From: an uncultured Pelagibacteraceae bacterium
Lineage (GTDB): Bacteria; Pseudomonadota; Alphaproteobacteria; Pelagibacterales; Pelagibacteraceae
DNA: 64,000 bases
NCBI GenBank assembly: GCA_902598315.1
Contig: CACKBP010000004.1
Span: 57,412 to 121,411, forward strand
Reading direction: 5' to 3'
In this document: one piece after another, positions 1 to 9,025 of the stretch
How positions within the stretch are numbered: position 1 is the first letter of the stretch
How the letters are laid out: every line of letters begins with the position of its first letter
Position numbers and translations under genes: made by a program
The notes under the pieces: model-generated
Database searches by the model: none
What the model was told of the DNA's origin: nothing
The model's input: the letters and a program-made list of their open reading frames with translations, nothing else

Positions 1-207
1 GAAGCAACTGAAAAAATTAGTACAATTCATCACAGAGAACCAATGATTATTAATCAAAGCCAGATTAATAATTATTTAAACATTAAAAAAGATGCTATGG
101 AAATATTAAACTCTATTAAACCACCCAATTTAAAGTTTCATGAGATATCAAAAGATGTTAATAATCCAGTAAATAATGACCCTGCTTTAATTAAACCTTT
201 GAACTAA
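1..207 (+). CDS. SOS response-associated peptidase (SRAP/YedK/HMCES family), C-terminal fragment, truncated at window edge
   Basis: Open in frame 1 from base 1 to TAA at 205-207: ...ISTIHHREPMIINQSQINNYLNIKKDAMEILNSIKPPNLKFHEISKDVNNPVNNDPALIKPLN*. Resembles the SRAP C-terminus (IHxRMP..., VNNPxND.PxLIxP). Confidence 0.72.
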   Translation, partial: EATEKISTIHHREPMIINQSQINNYLNIKKDAMEILNSIKPPNLKFHEISKDVNNPVNNDPALIKPLN

Positions 208-1017
208 ATGAATTTATCTATCTCACCAGGAAAAAATAATGTTGGAGCTTACATCAACGACATTAATTTAAAATCCCTAGGTCAAGATCAGGCAATAGAA
301 ATAAAAAAAATTTTAAACAAGTATGGAGTTATATTTATAAAAGAACAAAATCTTGACCCTGAGACCTATCAAAATTTCGCAAAGAATATAGGTCAACCAG
401 TAGTGTATCCAAGACTTAAAGGTTTAGATGAAAAATTTCCATTTATAAATGTAATCGAGAGAAAGCCTGATGATAAAAATTTAAGTTTCGGCTCTAGCTG
501 GCTTCATCAGGATACAAGTTATTTAGCTAATGATAGACCTAGATATACAATGTTAATGGGTATAGAAATACCGGTTGGCCAAGGTAATACTATATTCTCA
601 TCTGGCTTTAATGCTTACGATAAATTACCAGACGACATTAAAGAAAGAATTAAAGACGCTACTGGAGTTTTTTCATCAGCAGGTCCGATAGCAATAACCA
701 GACTCGAACGAGAAAAAGAAATGGGAATAAAATCTTCAGAAAGTATGGAAGCCGAACATCCAATAGTTATTACTGTAGATGGAAAGAAAACTCTTTATGT
801 ATCTCCAGGACATTTAATGAAGATTAAAAATGTAAAGGAAGACGAAGCTGAATATTTAAAAAATTATTTAGTAAATCACGTCAATAAAGAAGATTTTATA
901 TTTTCATATGAATGGACAAAAGGTGATATCTGTCTTTGGGATAATTTAAGTATTCTGCATATGGCTAGTGAAATTAAGAACTGCAGAAGAGTTATGCATA
1001 GAATAACAATTAAATAA
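208..1017 (+). CDS. TauD/TfdA-family Fe(II)/2-oxoglutarate dioxygenase
   Basis: 269 aa; WLHQDTSY (HxD) motif and C-terminal R-x-MHRITIK typical of TauD/TfdA. Confidence 0.85.
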   Translation: MNLSISPGKNNVGAYINDINLKSLGQDQAIEIKKILNKYGVIFIKEQNLDPETYQNFAKNIGQPVVYPRLKGLDEKFPFINVIERKPDDKNLSFGSSWLHQDTSYLANDRPRYTMLMGIEIPVGQGNTIFSSGFNAYDKLPDDIKERIKDATGVFSSAGPIAITRLEREKEMGIKSSESMEAEHPIVITVDGKKTLYVSPGHLMKIKNVKEDEAEYLKNYLVNHVNKEDFIFSYEWTKGDICLWDNLSILHMASEIKNCRRVMHRITIK

Positions 1018-2061
1018 TTATTTTTTTAAAACCGTAAGGTGTCCCATTTTTCTTTTATCTTTAATTGATTTTTTCCCGTAATCATAAAAAAATTCATTTT
1101 TACTAAATGTTTTGGACCTATAAGTCTCGATATCTTTTCCCAAGACATTAAACATTTCAGCGTTAGAAATTTTTTCAACTTTTTTTACACCGAGATTACA
1201 CACAGCTGCAACATGTCCAGAAAATTGGCTTATGGAAAATGCATTTATTGTTAGGTGACCTGAATTATGCACTCTTGGAGCAATTTCATTGACTAACAAA
1301 TTATCATCTTGATCGATGAAATATTCAACACACATCGTGCCAATATAATCTAATTTTTCTGAAATAAGTTTTGCATTACTCTGTGCTTTAATAAAAATTT
1401 CTTTATTTATATCTGCAGGGATTTTTGAATGATTTAAGATTTGGTCTTTATGAATATTTTCTATAGGCTCATAAATATAAGTTTCACCATTTAAATATCT
1501 TGTTATTACTACTGATATCTCTTTTTTTAAATTTACCTTTTTTTCTAAAATATAATCAGCAGTAAAACACCAATTTTTTTTTACATCATCAAGAGAATTT
1601 AAAACATATTGTCCATGTCCATCATAACCAAGTGTATTTGATTTTAAAATTCCGGGTAATAAGTTTTTATTCTTTTCGACATCTACAGCGTGTTTGATAA
1701 AGGCCCAGTCTGTAGTTTTAATACCTAAATCATTGACGAAAGTTTTTTCTAATTTTCTGTTTTGAATTATTCTATTTATTTCAGGTTTAGGTAGGACTTT
1801 TTTTTCTTTATCGATCTCATTTAAAATATTTATTGGAATATTTTCAAACTCATAAGTGATAATATCGACTTTGCTAACAAACCCTTTTATCTTTTCTTTG
1901 TTGTCGTATTGTGAGTAGATAAATTCATCCGAATAATTTTGGGCAGGTCCATTTTCATCATCTGATATTACTACAGTTTTAATATTAAGTTTTTTTGCAG
2001 CCTGGCAAAGTAATGATCCAAGTTGACCTGAACCAATGATCCCTAGGGTGCTTATTGTCAT
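1018..2061 (-). CDS. purK: 5-(carboxyamino)imidazole ribonucleotide synthase
   Basis: ATP-grasp protein, GIIGSGQLGSLLCQAA N-terminus, NEIAPRVHNSGH motif; next to purE. Confidence 0.95.
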   Translation of the reverse strand: MTISTLGIIGSGQLGSLLCQAAKKLNIKTVVISDDENGPAQNYSDEFIYSQYDNKEKIKGFVSKVDIITYEFENIPINILNEIDKEKKVLPKPEINRIIQNRKLEKTFVNDLGIKTTDWAFIKHAVDVEKNKNLLPGILKSNTLGYDGHGQYVLNSLDDVKKNWCFTADYILEKKVNLKKEISVVITRYLNGETYIYEPIENIHKDQILNHSKIPADINKEIFIKAQSNAKLISEKLDYIGTMCVEYFIDQDDNLLVNEIAPRVHNSGHLTINAFSISQFSGHVAAVCNLGVKKVEKISNAEMFNVLGKDIETYRSKTFSKNEFFYDYGKKSIKDKRKMGHLTVLKK

Positions 2062-2065
2062 TACA

Positions 2066-2551
2066 TTACGGTTTTTTTTTAACGGATTTGGTTTGTAAAC
2101 GTTTCCACTTTTCTAAATTTGATTTAATTTTTTCATCAAAATTTCCAATAATCGAGGCAGCAAGTAACCCTGCATTCATAGATCCATTAATTGCCATTGT
2201 GGCAACGGGACAACCTCGCGGCATTTGCACTATTGATAACAAACTATCTAAACCCTTAAGTTTTTTTGTTTCTATCGGAACTCCAATAACTGGCAAGGAA
2301 GATAAAGATGCCACCATGCCAGGTAAATGTGCTGAACCTCCTGCTCCAGCCACAATAACACCAAAACCGTTTTTTGAGGCTGACTCTGCAAATTCAAACA
2401 TTCTATTTGGTGTTCTGTGCGCACTTACTATTAAAATTTGGTATTTAATTTTGAGAGTCTTTAAAATTTTCGCGCACTCTTTCATTATGGAATGATCCGA
2501 TTGAGATCCCATAATAATTGCTACTTTGTTATTCAGTTTATTACGCTTCAC
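2066..2551 (-). CDS. purE: 5-(carboxyamino)imidazole ribonucleotide mutase
   Basis: IIMGSQSDHSIM, SAHRTPNRM and GAGGSAHLPGMVA motifs; GTG start implied by the track. Confidence 0.96.
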   Translation of the reverse strand: MKRNKLNNKVAIIMGSQSDHSIMKECAKILKTLKIKYQILIVSAHRTPNRMFEFAESASKNGFGVIVAGAGGSAHLPGMVASLSSLPVIGVPIETKKLKGLDSLLSIVQMPRGCPVATMAINGSMNAGLLAASIIGNFDEKIKSNLEKWKRLQTKSVKKKP

Positions 2552-2573
2552 AGATTAATTTAACAATTATTGG

Positions 2574-2605
2574 TATAAAAACAATGGCCTAATTAGATTA
2601 AGCCA
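2574..2605 (-). terminator. Rho-independent terminator candidate on the minus strand, upstream of purE
   Basis: Minus strand TGGCtTAATctaATTAgGCCA (stem, one mismatch) followed by TTGTTTTTATA. Confidence 0.6.
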
Positions 2606-2627
2606 CTGATTTATTTAGGAGGAAAGA

Positions 2628-2750
2628 TTATGCTCGAACTCTAAAATTTAGAAATTTTGGACTATTTTGAAGTTCGAAAAGAGAGATTTTTTTGAATTTC
2701 TTATTAATGCTTGTTTTTAACTTGTGTTTTTTTAGTTGTTTAATTCTCAT
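2628..2750 (-). CDS. Candidate 40-aa basic small protein (below the ORF-track cutoff)
   Basis: ATG at 2750 to TAA at 2628: MRIKQLKKHKLKTSINKKFKKISLFELQNSPKFLNFRVRA*; AAAAGGA 4 nt upstream of ATG; followed by a terminator-like hairpin. Confidence 0.35.
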   Translation of the reverse strand: MRIKQLKKHKLKTSINKKFKKISLFELQNSPKFLNFRVRA

Positions 2751-2862
2751 GATTCCTTTTAATTTATTTTTAACTCTATGAGTATTGCTGAATTTGCAAA
2801 CTTGAGTTGAATATAGTTTATAACGTAAATTTAGGCAGATATTAGGCGTTTCTTAGCCAAAT

Positions 2863-3291
2863 TTAAATTTTTGCAAAAAAATCTTTAGAAAGTTTTTTTA
2901 TTGACCCACTTCGATCTACCACTGCTAGTTCCACTCCTGCACTAACAAGAACTTCCCCATCTCTTTTAACCTCTTGAAGCAAGTTTAGTCTAACGTTGGT
3001 TTTTTTTAAAACAGCTGTTTCGACACTTAAATTATCTTCAAAAACTGCTGATTTTAGATATTTAATGTTGCATTTCCTAACGACAAACATTATGTCGTGC
3101 TCGTTCATAAGTTGAGTTAAAGTAAGACCAAATTTTTCGTGTATTAGCTCTGTTCTAGCTCTCTCAATATACTGAAGATATCTAGAGTAAAATACTCGAC
3201 CAAAGTCAACATCTTCAACATAAACTTTCAATTTATAAATGTGGCTTTTAGACATAATTTCAATCATAAAGCTAAAGTTTATCTTATTCAA
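2863..3291 (-). CDS. YbgC/4-hydroxybenzoyl-CoA thioesterase-family acyl-CoA thioesterase (start more likely near 3255)
   Basis: Hotdog thioesterase signature VYVEDVDFGRVFYSRYLQYIERARTE. Confidence 0.88.
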   Translation of the reverse strand: MNKINFSFMIEIMSKSHIYKLKVYVEDVDFGRVFYSRYLQYIERARTELIHEKFGLTLTQLMNEHDIMFVVRKCNIKYLKSAVFEDNLSVETAVLKKTNVRLNLLQEVKRDGEVLVSAGVELAVVDRSGSIKKLSKDFFAKI

Positions 3292-3363
3292 TAAAGTTTC
3301 AATTTCTTTTTTTGGTCCAAATTATGCCAAGCAAAGCACAGACTCTAACTTTAAATTTTAATC

Positions 3364-3567
3364 ATGAAAATATTATCTACTTTTATGTTGTTGCTTATGT
3401 TGACTAATTGTGCTGGAAGCAACATGGCCAAAGTAAAATTTGGCAAAAGATGTACAGCTGCTGATGAAAATGGTTTAAAAGAAAGCTCATATGTTTGGGT
3501 CATTTCAAAAGAAGCGCTTAAATCATTTGATAAGAGAATAAATAAATCAAATTGTTCAGATATTTAA
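3364..3567 (+). CDS. Small putative lipoprotein, hypothetical
   Basis: 67 aa; signal peptide ending in LTNCAGS lipobox-like sequence; no family recognised. Confidence 0.55.
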   Translation: MKILSTFMLLLMLTNCAGSNMAKVKFGKRCTAADENGLKESSYVWVISKEALKSFDKRINKSNCSDI

Positions 3568-3584
3568 TTTCCTTTTAAATTTAA

Positions 3585-4688
3585 TTGTCTGTGCTAATAA
3601 GGGGTATGCGAATACCCCTTATTCTGTGTACATTATTTTCATTAAGTATTAGTTTAAATGCCATGGAAAAAAAACCTTATCATCACATTTATAAAGACGG
3701 AAAATTATACGCTTTTAGAAACCTCGAGGGAGGTCCAAAAAGAGATCCTAATTTTAAATGGGATTGGAAAGTTTTCAGGGAGGAAAAAAAGAAACTTAAG
3801 ATTGATTATCCACCTGAACATGTAATTGATAAACAAATAGTTTTAAAAAATCTTGAAAAACATAAATCCGACTCATATGTAATGTGGCTTGATCACGCCA
3901 GCTTTATTATTAAACTTGGGGATACCACAATTATTACTGATCCAGTTTTTGAAAAAAATTATGGACCTATGGTGTTTGGTCCCAAGAAATACATAGAGTC
4001 CCCTTTAGCTCTTAAAGAACTTCCTAAAATAGATTTATTTTTGCTGACACATAATCATTATGATCACATGAGTATTCGTACGATAAAAAACTTTCCTTAT
4101 AAGAATACTAAAGTTCTTGTACCTCTTAAACTTGGGAAATATTTTACAAAAAATGGATATAAAAAAGATACTGTTAAAGAAATGGATTGGTTTGATAAAA
4201 TTAAAATTAATGATGAAATCACAGTAACTATGCTTCCAAGTCAACATTGGTCTAAACGGTGGATATGGGGAGATGGAAATACAAATAGATCACTTTGGGG
4301 TAGCTTTTTAATTGAATACAAAAATAAAAAAATCTTTTTTGCTTGCGATACTGGACCAGCGCCATTCTACAAGGAATTGGGAAAAAAATTTGGCCCTATC
4401 GATTTGGGTTTTGGAAATTTAGGTGCCTACAATTTTTATCCACTTGTTCCAGTCAAGGATAAATCTACAGCACACGCAAATCCTGAAGAGCTTTTATCTT
4501 TAATGAAAGACTTAGAGGTAAAAAAAGTTATAGGAATGCATTGGGGAACAGCAATATTAAGTTTGGAGCCGATCTGGGAACCTCCTATAAGGTTTAAAGA
4601 AAATGCTGAAAAATTTGGCTACAAAAAAGAAGAGACAATTATATTTAAAATTGGTGAGATTAAAAAATTAGAAGATCTTATCAACTAG
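3585..4688 (+). CDS. MBL-fold metallohydrolase (NAPE-PLD-like); start more likely ATG at 3606
   Basis: LTHNHYDHMS, WLDHASFIIKLG, FACDTGPAP, IGMHWGT motifs; signal peptide MRIPLILCTLFSLSISLNA from 3606. Confidence 0.88.
   Translation: MSVLIRGMRIPLILCTLFSLSISLNAMEKKPYHHIYKDGKLYAFRNLEGGPKRDPNFKWDWKVFREEKKKLKIDYPPEHVIDKQIVLKNLEKHKSDSYVMWLDHASFIIKLGDTTIITDPVFEKNYGPMVFGPKKYIESPLALKELPKIDLFLLTHNHYDHMSIRTIKNFPYKNTKVLVPLKLGKYFTKNGYKKDTVKEMDWFDKIKINDEITVTMLPSQHWSKRWIWGDGNTNRSLWGSFLIEYKNKKIFFACDTGPAPFYKELGKKFGPIDLGFGNLGAYNFYPLVPVKDKSTAHANPEELLSLMKDLEVKKVIGMHWGTAILSLEPIWEPPIRFKENAEKFGYKKEETIIFKIGEIKKLEDLIN
3596..3623 (+). promoter_or_regulatory. Perfect 12-bp hairpin overlapping the probable start codon of the MBL gene (regulatory hairpin or terminator)
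   Basis: AATAAGGGGTAT-GCGA-ATACCCCTTATT; ATG at 3606-3608 spans stem and loop. Confidence 0.7.
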
Positions 4689-5895
4689 CTTTTCTTTTAT
4701 TTCTTTCTTTCTCAAGTAAAGCAGTAAGTGAGTCGACCATAAAATCTGAGGCATTAAAGATCTGATCTCTCTGGAATTCTTTTGAAATATTTTTTTCTGG
4801 GTCGGTCTTGTCTTCAATAACTATCCCCTCAATGGGAGAGTCATCTTTTAAGTAAATGCAAATAAGCCACTCGTCTTCAGGAGTATCATCCCATTTAATA
4901 TATATAGCAGACTCCTCAATCCTTTTATCGATACACCTCATTATAGGAAGGTGTTTGCTTAAATATCTTTTTGAAATCATAAAACAAAGTGAATGCGAAG
5001 CTCTGTAGAAAGACTCAAGTGCATACTCTACTTTCTCTCGCTCCTCGTTATAAACTCTCTCCTTCTCTAATAATATTTCTTTAGTATCACTGTCTTTTAC
5101 TTCAACACCAAATTGAGTTAATCGATCTCTTATTGCCTCCTCAATTTTCTGTTGTCTTAAAGCTTTATATTTTTCTTTAATCTTATCTATTCGCAATTTG
5201 ACTTCTTCGTACGACTCTCTTTGCTGACTTAATACATATTTTGAAAGGGCTTGAACTTCTTTTTCCTCTCTTCGCACAAAACTCTCAATTTTCTTTTCAA
5301 GTTTAATTTGCTCTAAAAACTTCCTCTGTTTTTCAGCGCGCTCTCTTCTAAGTTCAGCCTGGTCCTCGCGTAAAAATCTTTTTAGATCGATTGATAATTG
5401 GCGACTTAATTCTTTTTCTTCTTTAAGTTCTAAAGCTTTTGCCCTGAGTATAATTTGCTCTTGTTGCATAAAACGTTTTTTTGATTCAATTTTTTCTCTT
5501 TCCATTTCTTTTATTTTTTTTTGTTTTTGCTTTGCTCTTTCTTCTTGAATAACTTTTTTAATATTTGAAACTCGGTTAGATATACCTTGAAAAAAATTTT
5601 GAAGAGATTTATCAAGATTTAAGTTAAACCTGAGTATTGATTTAATTTTGTCACTTAAACTTAGAATTCCTAAAACTAGTGCTCTAGTCTTCTCAACTTT
5701 TTTACGTTTTGCTCTTGATGTAATAACTTTCTTTTTTCGAGTCTTAATTTTTTTTCTTCTTTTTTTTTTGACTATTCTTTTTTTTTTTGATTTTTTTCTG
5801 GTATTTTTTTTTCGATTTTTATTGGTGTTTTTGGATTTAAGTCTTTTTGATTTAATTGACTTATTTTTCTTAAGTTTCTTTTTCTTTCTTTTCAT
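4681..5895 (-). CDS. Hypothetical protein: very Lys/Arg-rich N-terminal tail, long charged coiled coil, C-terminal globular domain
   Basis: 404 aa; 37 of the first 59 residues are K/R by my count; heptad-like E/K/R-rich middle; no family recognised. Confidence 0.75.
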   Translation of the reverse strand: MKRKKKKLKKNKSIKSKRLKSKNTNKNRKKNTRKKSKKKRIVKKKRRKKIKTRKKKVITSRAKRKKVEKTRALVLGILSLSDKIKSILRFNLNLDKSLQNFFQGISNRVSNIKKVIQEERAKQKQKKIKEMEREKIESKKRFMQQEQIILRAKALELKEEKELSRQLSIDLKRFLREDQAELRRERAEKQRKFLEQIKLEKKIESFVRREEKEVQALSKYVLSQQRESYEEVKLRIDKIKEKYKALRQQKIEEAIRDRLTQFGVEVKDSDTKEILLEKERVYNEEREKVEYALESFYRASHSLCFMISKRYLSKHLPIMRCIDKRIEESAIYIKWDDTPEDEWLICIYLKDDSPIEGIVIEDKTDPEKNISKEFQRDQIFNASDFMVDSLTALLEKERNKRKAS

Positions 5896-5921
5896 ACCGT
5901 TATCTTATTTAATAACAGTTT

Positions 5922-7127
5922 TCAGGAATAAAGGTAGTTTCTTGTTCTTTTGGCATTATTAAAGTTTTTCACAATTTGTAATTGAAAAACTACAAGGTCT
6001 CTGTATTTAAAAGCCGCTTCGCAAGATGCCATATAGTATTCATAGCACTTTAGAAATTTTTCATCGAATAAATCTTTTACTTTGCTTTTATTTTCTAACA
6101 ATCTTTTTAACCAACTTTCAAGTGTTTTATCGTAATGCCTAATTAATGTTTCTATATCATTTACAATTAACCCGGTCTTTTCTAATGGAGTTATGATTTG
6201 ACTTAATGAGGGACAAACCCCACCCGGAAAAATATATTTTTGAATGAAAAGATTTGCCGGCGAAGGTTTGTCTACTACACCAATTGTGTGAAGTAAGAAA
6301 ATTCCATCATCTTTCAAAACTTCATTCATTTTTTTAAAGAAAATATTATAGAATTTTCGTCCAAAATGTTCAAAGGCACCAACGGAGGCCACTCTATCAA
6401 ATTGACCTGTAACATTTCTGTAATCCATAATCTCAAACTTTACTTGATTATCTAAGTTTAATTCTTTTGCTTTTTTTTTGCAGTAGTCTAATTGATTTTT
6501 ACTTAATGTAATTCCTAGGACTTCACATCCTTTCGTTTTAGCCATTTCAAAAGCAAGTCCACCCCAACCGCATCCAACATCTAAAACTCTCATACCAGGT
6601 TTAATATCTAATTTTTTAATTATGTGATCCACTTTATTTTGTTGAGCCTCTTCTAAAGTTTTAGTGTCATCAAACCACATAGCCATAGAGTATTGACGTA
6701 AATTTTTATCTAAAAATAAATCATAAAGTTTTTCACCTTTAGCGCCACCTACATCGTAATGATGTTCAACATTTTTTTTTGATCTTCCTGGAAAATTAAA
6801 ATTTGTTAAAGTTCTCCAAATATCATATATTTTTTTGGAAATTAAACTTGGCATAGAAAATTCTGTTCTTCCAAGATTTTTTACAAAACCTAAAATAAAT
6901 TCTCTTAGAGAAGCATTCTCAATTATAAGTTCTTCGTTCATATATGCTTCTGGAAAGGATATCTCGGGAAACAAAATTAATTTAGTCTCAAGACTTTCTC
7001 TTAAAAGTTTTAGAGTAATAGGTTTTTCTGATCTTGGATTACCGCAAATATATTTTTGACCCTTTGAGTCAATCAGTATAATTCCATCTTCTTTATATAG
7101 TTTTGATAAGACTCTAGCTAATATCAT
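5922..7127 (-). CDS. cfa: Cyclopropane-fatty-acyl-phospholipid synthase family methyltransferase
   Basis: VLDVGCGWGGLAFEMA SAM motif; HHYDVG, GVCPSLSQI typical of CFA synthases. Confidence 0.92.
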   Translation of the reverse strand: MILARVLSKLYKEDGIILIDSKGQKYICGNPRSEKPITLKLLRESLETKLILFPEISFPEAYMNEELIIENASLREFILGFVKNLGRTEFSMPSLISKKIYDIWRTLTNFNFPGRSKKNVEHHYDVGGAKGEKLYDLFLDKNLRQYSMAMWFDDTKTLEEAQQNKVDHIIKKLDIKPGMRVLDVGCGWGGLAFEMAKTKGCEVLGITLSKNQLDYCKKKAKELNLDNQVKFEIMDYRNVTGQFDRVASVGAFEHFGRKFYNIFFKKMNEVLKDDGIFLLHTIGVVDKPSPANLFIQKYIFPGGVCPSLSQIITPLEKTGLIVNDIETLIRHYDKTLESWLKRLLENKSKVKDLFDEKFLKCYEYYMASCEAAFKYRDLVVFQLQIVKNFNNAKRTRNYLYS

Positions 7128-7130
7128 AAT

Positions 7131-8015
7131 TTAAGCCGCTAAGTTTTTTTCGCTTGTAAATTTAAGTTTATTTAGTTTTTCAATAAGTTCTTTCTGTTTT
7201 TCCTCACTTAATAAAGTAAGCGGAGGCAATATGTTCTTATAATTATTGTCTTTAATCGAATGATAACTATGCAAGGCTGATATCAAATTATAGCTATCAA
7301 AAGTTTCTCTTACTTTTATTAATTGCTCATTTTTTGTCTGTGGAGTTTTACTTTCGAAATCATCAAACACTTTTCTAGCTAAAGAGTGAGTTGTGTTCGT
7401 GACTGCGCTGATGATCCCACTAGATCCCTTTTCTAATCCTTTAAGTAATTTTGCCTCGCTACCTGGAAAAACCAAGAAATCTTTAATCTTCAAATTTTCG
7501 TATAAATTATAAGAAGAATCTTTCACACCAATTATATTTTTAGGAAATGACTCAACTAATTTTGTTATTGCTTCAACAGAAAATAAATAACCAGATAATT
7601 TTTGAAAATTATAGATTACAATTTTTATTTTTGGACATGCTAAAATTATTCTTTTGTAAAATTCAAAAACCCCTTCGTTAGAATTTCCAGAATAGTAAGC
7701 ACTTGGCATTAATAAAATTGTATTGAAATTAAACTCACCTGCATATTTAATTAATTCAATATTTTCGTTAAGACTGTTGCAGCCTGTTCCTAAAAAAAAT
7801 TGCTTTCTCAATTTGTGCGTAGAAATTTTTGAAATTAGCTCCATTTTTTCATTTTTTGAAATTAGTTGAGCCATACCTGTGCTCCCAAGAAAAAAACATC
7901 CATGAAGTCCATTTTTAATTAGGTTCTCTGCATGGGAAATAGTAGCCTCAACGTTTAACGTTAAGTCTTTATTTAAAACACTTAAACTAGCTGCGTATAT
8001 TCCTCGTTTCAACAT
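7131..8015 (-). CDS. Dihydrodipicolinate synthase/N-acetylneuraminate lyase family protein
   Basis: GCFFLGSTGMAQLIS (GTTGE-like), YNF...G...GVKDSS with Schiff-base Lys context. Confidence 0.85.
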   Translation of the reverse strand: MLKRGIYAASLSVLNKDLTLNVEATISHAENLIKNGLHGCFFLGSTGMAQLISKNEKMELISKISTHKLRKQFFLGTGCNSLNENIELIKYAGEFNFNTILLMPSAYYSGNSNEGVFEFYKRIILACPKIKIVIYNFQKLSGYLFSVEAITKLVESFPKNIIGVKDSSYNLYENLKIKDFLVFPGSEAKLLKGLEKGSSGIISAVTNTTHSLARKVFDDFESKTPQTKNEQLIKVRETFDSYNLISALHSYHSIKDNNYKNILPPLTLLSEEKQKELIEKLNKLKFTSEKNLAA

Positions 8016-8062
8016 CTTATTGTCCCAATTTATTGAAATAAAATATAATATAAATTTTAGAA

Positions 8063-9025
8063 ATGAAAGTTCTGATTCTCATAAATAAAGTAGGCCTTGG
8101 AGACTGTATAATTCATATAAATTATATTCATGAAATCTCGAAAAAATATGAAAAACCGGTTTCAATACTAGCTAAAAAAAATACAAAAGCAAAAGATCTG
8201 TTCCTGGACGACCCTCATGTCGATGAAGTGATAACATTAGATCGTTTAAATGATAATTCAGGTAACCATGATGGTCTAAATGGTTTTTTTAAATTAGCAA
8301 ATGACATTAAAGAAAAAAAATTTGATAAAGTATTCATTTTTAATAGTTCTCTTAGATATTTTTTAATTTGTAAATTTGCAGGTATAAAAAATATTGCTCA
8401 GTATCCTTTATTAAAAAAAAAAGGCCAACACATTGTAAATACAGCGAAAATTTTTACGGAAAATGAACTTAATAAAATTATATCAACGCAACCAAAACTT
8501 TTAATTAGTGAAGAAAAAATTCTAAAAGCTAGGAAAAATATATCTCAGAATCACAAAAATATTATTTTAGGAATAAGCGCATCTGGACCAACAAAGCGCT
8601 GGGGAATTAAAAATTTTGTAAAATTAATTGAAAAAATAAGTAAGAAATTTTCCTCAAAATTTTATTTAGCTGCTGGAAAAAAAGATCAAGAATTGATAGA
8701 TGAAATATTAAACTCAAATGTAGGATCTAATTGTATTTCTTTAAATAATTTAAAGATTAATGAGATGTTGCCAATGATAGCTAATTTTAATTTGTATTGT
8801 GGAAATGATACTGGGTTTATGCATATTAGTGCGGCTCTTGATTTAAAAACTGTAGCTCTGTTTATGGATAGTCCGGTCCTAGCTTATGGAAAATACTCAA
8901 AAAATATTAATGTAATTATTCCAGAAGGTGAAACTGAGGAATCAACAACCCATGATACTCTTGGCGCAGATAAAATTTCATTTAATAAAGTTTATAGTAA
9001 ATGTGTAGAGCTTTTATCTAGCTAA
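8063..9025 (+). CDS. Glycosyltransferase family 9 (heptosyltransferase-like)
   Basis: N-terminal VGLGDCIIH; C-terminal YCGNDTGFMHISAAL motif. Confidence 0.85.
   Translation: MKVLILINKVGLGDCIIHINYIHEISKKYEKPVSILAKKNTKAKDLFLDDPHVDEVITLDRLNDNSGNHDGLNGFFKLANDIKEKKFDKVFIFNSSLRYFLICKFAGIKNIAQYPLLKKKGQHIVNTAKIFTENELNKIISTQPKLLISEEKILKARKNISQNHKNIILGISASGPTKRWGIKNFVKLIEKISKKFSSKFYLAAGKKDQELIDEILNSNVGSNCISLNNLKINEMLPMIANFNLYCGNDTGFMHISAALDLKTVALFMDSPVLAYGKYSKNINVIIPEGETEESTTHDTLGADKISFNKVYSKCVELLSS

Noticed and set aside
2055-2495. 146-aa plus-strand ORF in the track
   Set aside because: Antisense to purE, which has unmistakable family motifs; the translation has no recognisable domain.
2552-2862. 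6S RNA (ssrS) in the purE upstream gap
   Set aside because: I could not find the long, bubble-containing rod of 6S RNA by eye; left as a check rather than a call.
5648-5962. 104-aa Phe/Leu-rich, membrane-like plus-strand ORF
   Set aside because: It is the complement of the poly-Lys tail of the 4681-5895 gene (AAA/AAG reads as TTT/CTT), so the hydrophobic look is a strand artefact.
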